Positions 14,786-22,272 of a stretch of 39,394 nt of DNA are shown piece after piece. A program made the translations under genes and the position numbers. The notes below the pieces were generated by a model. It was not told the origin of the DNA, did no database searches, and saw only the letters and a list, made by a program, of their open reading frames with translations. The number at the start of each line of letters is the position of its first letter. Position 1 is the first letter of the stretch. Source of the stretch: Mesorhizobium alhagi CCNWXJ12-2 (GTDB lineage: Bacteria > Pseudomonadota > Alphaproteobacteria > Rhizobiales > Rhizobiaceae); the NCBI RefSeq assembly GCF_000236565.1, contig NZ_AHAM01000042.1, forward strand, positions 1-39,394, written 5' to 3'.

Positions 14786-15865
14786 ATGATGGCATTCAAC
14801 GGCAAGATTGCGCGGCTCGCGCTGGCGGCGGTGCTTTCGACATCGGCACCGGCCATCGCACTGGCCGAGGACAAGGATCTGATCGTCTTCGACTGGTCCG
14901 GATACGAACTTCCGGAATTCCACCCCGGCTATGTCGCCAAGAACGGCGATTCGCCGACCTACGCATTCTTTGGCGACGAGGAGGAGGCTTTCCAGAAGAT
15001 CCGCGCCGGCTTCGAAGCCGACCTTTCGCATCCGTGCTCGCAGAGCGTGGTCAAATGGCGCGAGGCCGGGCTGCTGCAGCCGCTCGACACCTCGAAGATC
15101 GAGGGCTGGAACGATCTCAATCCCGGCATCATGGCGATGAAGGATCTGGCGACGACCGCCGACGGCACGGCCTGGTTCATGCCGTGGGACTGGGGCAACA
15201 CGCTGCTCACCTACAATTCCGAAAAGATCGACGAACAGGATGTGCAGTCGCTGAAAGCCTTTGCCGATCCGAAATTCAAGGATCGCGTGTCGATCGGCGA
15301 CAATGTCGACGACGCCTATGCGCTGGCGAGCCTCGCCATCGGCCTGAAGGACTGGACGCAGATGACCGACGCGCAGTTTGCCGAAGCCTCGGCCTTCCTG
15401 CGCGAAGTCCACAAGAACGTCCGCCTCTACTGGGCCGACACGACCGAGATCGTGCAGGCGATGAGCGGCGGCGAGATCGATCTCGCCTGGGCCTGGAACG
15501 ATGCGGCCGTGCAGGCGGCGGCCGGCGGCGCGCCGATCAAGTCCAAGCGCGACACGGCGGAAGGCCAGTCGACCTGGGTCTGCGGCTATGTGCGGCTGAA
15601 GGATGCGCCGGGAAGCGAAGACAAGGCTTACGAGTTCCTGAACGCCGTGAACGCGCCGGAAGTGGCGGGCTACATGGTTGCGGAATGGGGCTACGGCCAC
15701 GGCAATTCCAAGGGCATGGCGGCCGTCGACCAGAAGGTGCTGGAGGAAAAGGGCTATGCGGACGTAGAGAAATTCGTCGCCAACACGCTGTTCCAGTCGC
15801 CGGTTCCAACCGAACTCAAGCAGAAAATGATCGCCGAGTTCGAGAAGATCAAAGCGGGGTATTGA
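14786..15865 (+). CDS. Periplasmic solute-binding protein of a polyamine-type ABC transporter (PotD-like)
   Basis: A 359-residue secreted protein with a signal peptide cleaved after ALA near residue 28. The mature start DLIVFDWSGYELPEF, the hinge region WFMPWDWGNTLLTYN and DLAWAWNDAAVQAAAGGAPI are typical of PotD/PotF-like binding proteins for polyamines and related amines. The Trp- and Asp-rich pocket segments suit a cationic amine. The start has GGGAGGAAGG just upstream. It follows the BetI-like gene by 24 bp and is convergent with the other three transporter genes, an unusual split for this transporter class. Confidence 0.88.
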   Translation: MMAFNGKIARLALAAVLSTSAPAIALAEDKDLIVFDWSGYELPEFHPGYVAKNGDSPTYAFFGDEEEAFQKIRAGFEADLSHPCSQSVVKWREAGLLQPLDTSKIEGWNDLNPGIMAMKDLATTADGTAWFMPWDWGNTLLTYNSEKIDEQDVQSLKAFADPKFKDRVSIGDNVDDAYALASLAIGLKDWTQMTDAQFAEASAFLREVHKNVRLYWADTTEIVQAMSGGEIDLAWAWNDAAVQAAAGGAPIKSKRDTAEGQSTWVCGYVRLKDAPGSEDKAYEFLNAVNAPEVAGYMVAEWGYGHGNSKGMAAVDQKVLEEKGYADVEKFVANTLFQSPVPTELKQKMIAEFEKIKAGY

Positions 15866-16015
15866 GGGGGCAACCCGGCAGTCGCTGCCCCCTCGTCGCC
15901 CCTCACCCTTACCCTCTCCCCGTGAAGAACGGGGAGAGGGGTCGCCAGCGCTGCGGCCAGCTTCCTTCTCCCCGTACTTCACGGGGAGAAGTGACCGGCA
16001 GGGCGATGAGGGGCA
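15864..16015. repeat. Stem-loop plus imperfect inverted repeat (third palindromic family) after the binding-protein gene
   Basis: A 9-bp stem GAGGGGGCA (15864-15872) / TGCCCCCTC (15886-15894) overlaps the stop codon of the binding-protein gene and may slow or end transcription, though no T-run follows. It merges into an imperfect inverted repeat with arms at about 15885-15941 and 15965-16015, each holding a small hairpin around CTCCCCGTGAAG. The remainder of the 258-bp gap up to 16123 shows nothing else. Confidence 0.78.
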
Positions 16016-16123
16016 GTGCCGACGCTTCAGAATTTTACGGGCAGAAACTTCACGCTACTCATAGCAGTCTGCAGGCATAGTAGCGGGGCAGATTTGCCGA
16101 ATTGCTTGCAGTAAGCGAGGAAG

Positions 16124-17197
16124 CTACTCCCCCATCGCCACCAGGGCGTCCGGGTCGTAGGCGAGCCTTATCGGGGTGCCGACGGGGATGTCGTCGGCGC
16201 CGAAATCATTGGTCTCGGTGACGGACAGCGGCTTCTCCAGCCCCGGGATTTCGACGATGAGATGCGTGATCTCGCCGAAATAATGCCGGTCGACGACCGT
16301 GCCGGCGACCTCGAACTTCGCCCTCGCCTCGTCCCACAGGACGCGCAGCCGCTCCGGGCGGATGCCGAGCGTGGCCGAGCCGCCATTGCGCTGGAAAAGC
16401 TTCGGCTTGTCGGTCCTGACCCGGCCGAAGGCCTTCGTGTCGACCACGATCTGGCCGGCCTCCTCGCCGACGATCTCAGCCTGGACGAAATTCATGCCGC
16501 CGAGGAAATCGGCGACCTGGCGGTTGACCGGTCGCTGGTAGATCTCCTTCGGCGCGGCCACCTGGGCGATGCGGCCGCCGAACATGACGGCGATGCGGTC
16601 GGACATCGCCAGCGCCTCGTACTGGTCGTGCGTGACCAGGATGAAGGTGATGCCGACCGCCTGCTGCAGGCGGCGAAGCTCGACCTGCATCTGCTCGCGC
16701 AGCTTCTTGTCGAGGGCCGAGAGCGGCTCGTCGAGCAGCAGCACCTTCGGCCGCATGACCAGCGCGCGGGCGAGCGCGACGCGCTGGCGCTGTCCGCCGG
16801 AAAGCTCGGTCGCGCCGCGTTTGCCGAGCCCCGACAGCGACACCTGCGCCAGCGCCTCCACGACGCGACGCCTTTCTTCGCTCGCGTCGAGCCGCAGCCG
16901 CTTCAGCCCGTAGCCGACATTCTGCTCGACATTGAGATGCGGGAAGATGGCGTAGCTCTGGAACACCATGTTGGTCGGGCGGCGGTTGGCCGGAATGCCG
17001 TTCATCGGCTGGCCATCTATGGCGATCGAGCCCGAGGTCGGGCTGTCGAAGCCGGCGATCAGCCGGAGCAGCGTGGTCTTGCCGCAGCCCGACGGCCCGA
17101 GCAACGAGAAGAACTCGCCCTCGCGGATGCTTAGCGAGGCGTCGTCCAGCGCCTTGAACGCGCCGTAGCTGCGGGTGACGCCGGCGATCTCGATCAT
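16124..17197 (-). CDS. ABC transporter ATP-binding protein (PotA-like)
   Basis: A 357-residue ATPase: Walker A GPSGCGKTT (34-42), Q-loop VFQSYAIFPH (78-87), signature LSGGQRQR (132-139), Walker B KVLLLDEP (151-158) and H-loop LVTHDQ. A C-terminal TOBE domain (about 275-357) is characteristic of the CUT/POT importers. It energises uptake with the two permeases encoded just upstream. The ATG at 17197 matches the family N-terminus (MIEIAGVTRSYG); upstream extension translates the end of the permease gene in another frame. The gap to that permease is 7 bp. Confidence 0.93.
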   Translation of the reverse strand: MIEIAGVTRSYGAFKALDDASLSIREGEFFSLLGPSGCGKTTLLRLIAGFDSPTSGSIAIDGQPMNGIPANRRPTNMVFQSYAIFPHLNVEQNVGYGLKRLRLDASEERRRVVEALAQVSLSGLGKRGATELSGGQRQRVALARALVMRPKVLLLDEPLSALDKKLREQMQVELRRLQQAVGITFILVTHDQYEALAMSDRIAVMFGGRIAQVAAPKEIYQRPVNRQVADFLGGMNFVQAEIVGEEAGQIVVDTKAFGRVRTDKPKLFQRNGGSATLGIRPERLRVLWDEARAKFEVAGTVVDRHYFGEITHLIVEIPGLEKPLSVTETNDFGADDIPVGTPIRLAYDPDALVAMGE

Positions 17198-17204
17198 GGT
17201 GCGT

Positions 17205-18026
17205 TCAGGCAAGGACGCCTCCTGTGAGTTTGGTGCGCCTTTCGGCGCGGCGGCGCAACATCTCGGCGAGCGTGAGCAGCAGGAACGAGGCGGCCAGGAG
17301 CAGCGTGCCCAGCGCCAGCACGCCCGGCAGCTTGGCCGCGAAGCGGAGCTGGCCCCAGACATAGACCGGCAGCGTCGGGTCGGTGCCGGTGAGGAAGAAG
17401 GCCATGACGAACTCGTCGAGCGAGATGGTGAAGGAGACGAGCAGCGAGGAGACGATCGCCGGCGCGACCATGGGCAGCGTCACGCGGCGGAACGTGCCGA
17501 AGGCGCTCTCGCCGAGATCGGCCGACGCCTCCTCGAGGCTGCGGTCGAAGCCTTCGAAGCCGGAGGTCAGCACTGTCATGGAATAGGGAATGCAGATCAG
17601 CACATGGCCGAGCACCACGGTGAACAGCGACAGGCTGAGGCCGAGCTGCAGCAGCACCAGAAGCAGCGAGATCGCCACGATGATCTCGGGCAGCACCAGC
17701 GGCGCCATGATCAGGCCGGAGACGGCGCGGCGGCCGGGAAAGCGGTAGCGGGTGATGGCGCGGGCGGCGCAGATGCCGAGCAGCGTCGAGAGCAGCGAGG
17801 CGGCAACGCCGACGACGAGGCTGTTCCAGGCGGCGTCGAGCAACGCCGGCGTTTGCGGCAGGCCGGCATACCAGTCGAGGGTGACGCCGGTCAGCGGGAA
17901 TTTCGGGATCGGCGAGGCGTTGACCGAGAAGACCGGCAGCAGCAGCACCGGCAGATAGAGGAAGGCGATGTAGAGGAAGGCGTAGGCCGGCAGCCAGTTG
18001 GCCAGGAGCTTTCGCATCGCGGTCAT
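17205..18026 (-). CDS. ABC transporter permease (PotC-like)
   Basis: A 273-residue inner-membrane protein with about six transmembrane helices, the first at about 12-35 (YAFLYIAFLYLPVLLLPVF). The cytoplasmic EAA loop, EEASADLGESAFGTFRRVTLPMVAP, couples to the ATPase. This half of the pore corresponds to PotC/PotI. Its ATG overlaps the TGA of the partner permease by 4 bp (18023-18026), so the pair is co-translated. The longer open frame to 18578 reads the upstream permease in the wrong frame. Confidence 0.92.
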   Translation of the reverse strand: MTAMRKLLANWLPAYAFLYIAFLYLPVLLLPVFSVNASPIPKFPLTGVTLDWYAGLPQTPALLDAAWNSLVVGVAASLLSTLLGICAARAITRYRFPGRRAVSGLIMAPLVLPEIIVAISLLLVLLQLGLSLSLFTVVLGHVLICIPYSMTVLTSGFEGFDRSLEEASADLGESAFGTFRRVTLPMVAPAIVSSLLVSFTISLDEFVMAFFLTGTDPTLPVYVWGQLRFAAKLPGVLALGTLLLAASFLLLTLAEMLRRRAERRTKLTGGVLA

Positions 18027-18940
18027 CGCGCGAGCCGCGCCGCGCCGCGGATAATGAACACCGAAGCCGCTGCCATGGCGGTGACGACAGCCATCGTCGT
18101 GACCGAAAGTGCGGCCCCCAGCGGCCAGTTCGAGGCTTTGCCGAACTGCGCCTGGATGGCGTTGGCGATCATGACGCCGTCCTTGCCTCCGACGAGTCGC
18201 GGCGTGACGAAATCGCCGACGGTCGGGATCATGACGATGAGCAGCGCCGAGACGATGCCTGGCACGGAAAGCGGCAGCGTGATGCGCAGGAAGCGCCGCA
18301 GCGGCCCGTCGCCGAGATCGGTCGCGGCTTCGATGAGCGTGCGGTCGACTTTTTCCAGCGACACGTAGATGGGCAGGATGGCGAAGGCAGCCCAGGCATG
18401 GGTGAGCGTGATGACGACCGCCGTGGTGTTGTAGAGCAACGCGGTCGACGGCTCGTCGATGACGCCCAGCCCCATCAGCCCCGAATTCAGCACGCCGTTG
18501 TAGCCGAGGATGACCTTCCACGACATGACGCGCAGCAGATAGCTGGTCCAGAACGGTATGGTGATGAGGAACAGCCACAGGCCCTTGCGGCGCCCGCCGT
18601 GGAAGGAGATGAAATAGGCGATCGGGTAGGCGAGCACGACGGTGAAGACGCTGACCAGCAGGGAGACGTAGAGCGAGCGTAACAGCAGGTCGCGGTAGAT
18701 CGGTTCGGTCAGCGCGATGCGGTACTGCTCCAGCGTGAAGGTGCGGTCGATGGTCAGGTAGTCCTGCGTCCAGAAGCTGTGCGCGATGACAACCAGGATG
18801 GGCGCGACCAGCAGCACCAGGGCGAACAGGAAGGTCGGGCTGATCAGCGCCCAGCCTTGCGCCTGTTCGGATTGCAGAAGGGATTTTTGGACCGCGCGGC
18901 GAATGCGCGGCGTCGCCTGCCCTTCCGCAGCCGCTGTCAT
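18023..18940 (-). CDS. ABC transporter permease (PotB-like)
   Basis: A 305-residue inner-membrane protein with a cytoplasmic N-terminus (residues 1-28) and six predicted transmembrane helices. The EAA loop is IEAATDLGDGPLRRFLRITLPLSVPG, and the block WTSYLLRVMSWKVILGYNGVLN is characteristic of PotB/PotH-type permeases. It is the first gene of the permease-permease-ATPase operon. Its upstream region (18941-19241) is shared with the divergent aminotransferase and contains operator site 2, so uptake and transamination are probably controlled together. Confidence 0.92.
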   Translation of the reverse strand: MTAAAEGQATPRIRRAVQKSLLQSEQAQGWALISPTFLFALVLLVAPILVVIAHSFWTQDYLTIDRTFTLEQYRIALTEPIYRDLLLRSLYVSLLVSVFTVVLAYPIAYFISFHGGRRKGLWLFLITIPFWTSYLLRVMSWKVILGYNGVLNSGLMGLGVIDEPSTALLYNTTAVVITLTHAWAAFAILPIYVSLEKVDRTLIEAATDLGDGPLRRFLRITLPLSVPGIVSALLIVMIPTVGDFVTPRLVGGKDGVMIANAIQAQFGKASNWPLGAALSVTTMAVVTAMAAASVFIIRGAARLAR

Positions 18941-19145
18941 TCTAGCGGACCCGATTCGGGCTCGGTTTCAGGCGCGGATCGCTGCCGCATATGGCTCCCA
19001 CCATCTTGTCGCTTCGACGCGCCCTGAAAGCTGCCTCGCACAGGCTGCCGCCAGAGCCGGCCGAGGGCGGTTCCCGTCGCCCCGAACTTTCCCGATGTTG
19101 AGCGCATCGGCTGATTGAAATCAAGCGCTATTTCTGCGAATATTG

Positions 19146-19163
19146 ATTGAACGGACATTCAGA
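19146..19163. promoter_or_regulatory. BetI-type operator, site 2 (divergent promoter region)
   Basis: ATTGAACGGACATTCAGA matches sites 1 and 3. It lies in the 301-bp gap between the transporter permease operon (minus) and the aminotransferase (plus), about 80 bp before the aminotransferase start. A neighbouring short dyad (TGATTGAAATCA, near 19110-19121) was seen but not assigned. The rest of the gap holds nothing recognisable. Confidence 0.7.
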
Positions 19164-19241
19164 ATATGCGTTTGCAGGTGCGGAATTTCAGGCGTTTGGC
19201 GATATTTTCCAGAGCGTTCGTGGCAAGCAATGCGAGGCGAA

Positions 19242-20648
19242 ATGGTGGCGGTTCTTGATTTCGAGGATACGGGAAGCGGGGACGAGGCGGTTGATCTGGC
19301 GAGGCGCCATCTGATCCAGCCATGGCCGACCGCCGGAGCGATCGGTGCGGAGGCGCGCGGGCTGATCGGCGAAGGCGACGGTATCTACATCACCGACGGC
19401 AAAGGGCGGCGCCTGATCGACGGCCCGGCCGGCATGTGGTGCATCAATGTCGGCCACCGGCGCGAGGAACTTGCCCGGGCAATGTACGACCAGGCCATGC
19501 AGCTTTCCTACAACACGCCGTGGTACACGATGAACGAGCCCTCGGCGATGCTGGCGCAGCGGCTGGCCGCGCATGCGCCGGGCGATCTGAGCCACGTTTT
19601 CTACACGACCGGCGGCTCGACCGCGGTCGAGACGGCGCTGCGCTTCATGCAGTTCTACAACAACGCGCGCGGGCAGCCCGAGAAGAAGCTGATCCTCAGC
19701 CGCGGCGGCGCCTATCACGGCTCGACCTACCTGTCGGCCTCGCTCAACGGCCGGCCGCGCGACCGCGACTGGATGGACGGCGCCGACGGTCTGGTGGTCA
19801 AGCTGACAGCGCCGAACCCGTTCCGCCGGCCGGCCGGCATGAGCGTCGAGGCGTTTTGCGATTTCCTGGTCGACGAGTTCCGCGACGCGGTCAGAGGCAT
19901 TGGCGCGGAGAAGATCGGCGCGTTCATTGCCGAGCCGGTGCAGGCGTCAGGCGGCGTCATCGTGCCGCCGGAAAACTATCTGAAGCGCGTCCGCGAACTC
20001 TGCCGCGCCAACGACTTACTGTTCATCTCCGACGAGGTGGTCACCGCCTTCGGGCGGCTCGGCCATGTTTTCGCCTCGGGCGACGTGTTCGGCATCGAGC
20101 CGGACATGATCACCTTCGCCAAGGGCGTCACCTCCGGTTATTTCCCGCTCGGTGGCCTGATGGTGTCGGAGCGGCTGCTGGAGGATCTCCGGCGCTCGAA
20201 CCATCCCGACGCTATGTTTGCGCACGGGCTGACTTATTCCAGCCACCCGGTCGGCTGCGCCGTCGCGCTGAAAAACCTCGATCTGCTCGAAGGCGGCATA
20301 CTCGACCATGCGCGAAAAATCGCGCCCTACTTCCAGGCACGGCTGAAGACGCTGGAAGAGCTGCCGCTGGTCGGCGAAGTGCGCGGCATGGGCCTGATGG
20401 CCTGCGTCGAATGCGTCGCCGACCGCGAGAGCAACGACCCGCTGCAGCTCGACCGCCAGGTCGGCAGCCGCATCGACGCGCACTGCCACGAACTCGGCCT
20501 GCTGGTGCGCCCACTGATCAATATGTGCGTGATGAGCCCGCCACTGATCATCACGAAGGATGAGATCGACGACATGGTGACGATCCTGCGCGAAGGCATC
20601 TCGCGGACCATGGAGGATCTGCGTCGGGAGGGCGTGTGGCGGGGATGA
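19242..20648 (+). CDS. Class III PLP-dependent aminotransferase (putrescine/omega-amine type)
   Basis: A 468-residue fold-type I aminotransferase. It has the cofactor-phosphate region TTGGSTAVETALR (122-134), YHGSTY (158-163), FISDEVVTAFGRLG with Asp264 binding the pyridine nitrogen, and the Schiff-base Lys294 in MITFAKGVTSGYFPLGG. The family moves terminal amino groups of putrescine, GABA, beta-alanine or similar amines to pyruvate or 2-oxoglutarate. The start at 19242 is preferred because GAGG lies at 19234-19237; an alternative ATG at 19230 adds four residues. Linkage to a polyamine-type importer supports an amine substrate. Which amine is unknown. Confidence 0.9.
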   Translation: MVAVLDFEDTGSGDEAVDLARRHLIQPWPTAGAIGAEARGLIGEGDGIYITDGKGRRLIDGPAGMWCINVGHRREELARAMYDQAMQLSYNTPWYTMNEPSAMLAQRLAAHAPGDLSHVFYTTGGSTAVETALRFMQFYNNARGQPEKKLILSRGGAYHGSTYLSASLNGRPRDRDWMDGADGLVVKLTAPNPFRRPAGMSVEAFCDFLVDEFRDAVRGIGAEKIGAFIAEPVQASGGVIVPPENYLKRVRELCRANDLLFISDEVVTAFGRLGHVFASGDVFGIEPDMITFAKGVTSGYFPLGGLMVSERLLEDLRRSNHPDAMFAHGLTYSSHPVGCAVALKNLDLLEGGILDHARKIAPYFQARLKTLEELPLVGEVRGMGLMACVECVADRESNDPLQLDRQVGSRIDAHCHELGLLVRPLINMCVMSPPLIITKDEIDDMVTILREGISRTMEDLRREGVWRG

Positions 20649-20724
20649 GGGGCCGAAGGCGGTCGTCGCGCGGCCAAATCCGAATGTCTTCAAACGGGAG
20701 TGAGCCGTCGTCGCCGTTGCCCCG

Positions 20725-21210
20725 CTAGTCAAGCACGACCACGGCCTCCACCTCGAAGAGCATTGGGTCAATTGCAAGCTTGGGAACGGGAATCAGAGTC
20801 TGCGCCGGCAGCGCCTCGCCGAACATTTCCTTGACGTTCCTGGTCAACACCTCAAGGTTCGACATATCGTGATCGACCACGAAAACCGTGAGCTTGGCGA
20901 CCTGATCCGGCCTGGCGCGGAGCGCATCGAGGGCGGTCCGCAAATTTGCGTAGGCTTGCTTCACCTGGACAGCGAAGTCCGGCGACAAGGCTCCCGTGCC
21001 GTCCTGGCCGCCCTGTCCGGAGATGTAGGCCACCCGGGCATTGGCGGGCACGATAACCGCCGTGCTGTAGCCATTCGGCGACGGGTCGTAGAGATTTTGT
21101 GGATTGACGATGGTCAGCTTGAGATCATTCTCATTCGCTGTCGTCGCATTGGGAACTCCCATGGTCATGATGATCAACCCTCCGATAAGCAGTTGCTTGG
21201 TGCGTGACAT
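20725..21210 (-). CDS. Rid-family (RidA/YjgF/UK114) protein with signal peptide
   Basis: A 161-residue protein. The first 25 or so residues form a signal peptide (basic start, LLIGGLIIMTMG core, cleavage likely after TTA or ATTAN). The mature part has the Rid fold: AYISGQGGQDGTGAL, VKQAYANLRTALDALRARPDQVAKLTVFVVD and a C-terminal LIPVPKLAIDPMLFEVEAVVVLD. The canonical catalytic Arg of RidA (in R-x-x-V/A near residue 105) is not evident, as the equivalent position reads LIPVPKLAI. Enamine/imine deaminase activity is therefore uncertain. The ATG at 21210 starts the signal peptide. It is divergent from a TetR gene. Confidence 0.82.
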   Translation of the reverse strand: MSRTKQLLIGGLIIMTMGVPNATTANENDLKLTIVNPQNLYDPSPNGYSTAVIVPANARVAYISGQGGQDGTGALSPDFAVQVKQAYANLRTALDALRARPDQVAKLTVFVVDHDMSNLEVLTRNVKEMFGEALPAQTLIPVPKLAIDPMLFEVEAVVVLD

Positions 21211-21287
21211 GATTTTCTCTGGCTCTGCGAACTGTGAGCAACGAACCCTCGCAGCCGGGATGATTGAACATTGACCGATATCGCCGT

Positions 21288-21344
21288 GCGAATGACTCGT
21301 ACGCTGCACGAGTCATTCGCATGGTACGATGTACGAGTCAATCG
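21288..21344. promoter_or_regulatory. Palindromic operator between the Rid-family and TetR genes
   Basis: Perfect 13-bp arms GCGAATGACTCGT (21288-21300) and ACGAGTCATTCGC (21308-21320) are separated by 7 bp. A further half-site, TACGAGTCAATCG, lies at 21332-21344. The position between two divergent genes, one a TetR repressor, fits an autoregulatory operator. Confidence 0.78.
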
Positions 21345-21407
21345 TTCAGGATCGACATCCGTCGCGTTGCCGGTCAAAATCGACGTTCTGAACAGCGAGG
21401 AAGACGG

Positions 21408-22106
21408 ATGGCAGCCAAACGCAGCGGCACCCGGAGCAAACGGTCTCAAGGGATCAGTGTGTCGCTCCAGTCCGTGCAGGAGCCGCGCAGTGAATCGCCT
21501 CTCTCTCGCGAACGTATCGTGGCGACCGCAGTGGAACTGCTGGACGCTCAGGGGCTTGACGGATTGACGATGCGTCGGTTGGCCGATCGCCTCGGCTCGG
21601 GCGTCATGAGCCTGTATTGGCACGTCGACAATAAGGAGGATGTCTTCGATCTGGCGCTCGACTCGGTGCTCGAATATCGCGGACCGCCGCAAATAGTCGC
21701 GTCTCAAGACTGGCGCGGGGAAGTCGTTCATATGCTCGAAGACTGGCGCGCCAGCATGCTGCGCCATCCCTGGTCGGCGTCGCTGTTGCCGCGCCGCGCG
21801 CTCGGCCCGAACATCCTCAGTCGCCTCGAACTGCTGAGCAAGACCTTGTCCAGAGCCGGTGTAGCGGACGCAGATCTGAACGTCGCGATATGGTCGCTCT
21901 GGAACTATGTGATGGGCGCCACCATCACCCGGGCGAACTTCGACCTCTCGGATGACGGCGGGGCCGCCACGCAGCAGCGCCTTGCACGTCTGAGTGAACG
22001 CTACCCGAGAATAGAACGCTCCCGTCTGCTGTTGGATAACGACTGGGATGGCGCCTTCCGCAAAGGCCTCGGCTTCCTGCTCGATGGCCTCGCTCCAAGA
22101 CAATGA
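21408..22106 (+). CDS. TetR/AcrR-family regulator with TetR_C-type ligand domain
   Basis: A 232-residue repressor. A basic lead (residues 1-40) precedes the helix-turn-helix RERIVATAVELLDAQGLDGLTMRRLADRLGSGVMSLYWHVDNKEDVFDLALD (about 41-90). The C-terminal domain (about 100-232) resembles the all-alpha TetR_C_1 family (WRGEVVHMLEDWRASMLRHPW, then WNYVMGATITRANF). The start at 21408 has GCGAGGAAG upstream; the frame open to 21264 runs through the operator and is not used. It probably represses itself and the divergent Rid-family gene. The ligand is unknown. Confidence 0.87.
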   Translation: MAAKRSGTRSKRSQGISVSLQSVQEPRSESPLSRERIVATAVELLDAQGLDGLTMRRLADRLGSGVMSLYWHVDNKEDVFDLALDSVLEYRGPPQIVASQDWRGEVVHMLEDWRASMLRHPWSASLLPRRALGPNILSRLELLSKTLSRAGVADADLNVAIWSLWNYVMGATITRANFDLSDDGGAATQQRLARLSERYPRIERSRLLLDNDWDGAFRKGLGFLLDGLAPRQ

Positions 22107-22272
22107 ACTCTTCCTTCACCTCGTGCGCAAATGAGTAGAAGGCGGGACTGAATGCTATGGACCTGCCATCGTGCCGTCGCCGCGTCGCTCATCTGGTTCA
22201 TCTGCCGATTTCTCGGCGCCAGGCTCGGCAGGGGGTCTCACGACCTCCATTGGTGCGTGGTGTCAGGACTGG

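Noticed and set aside
14543-15982. 479-codon ORF on the minus strand
   Set aside because: It runs opposite the binding-protein and TetR genes, which have signal peptide, domain and ribosome-site support; this frame has none.
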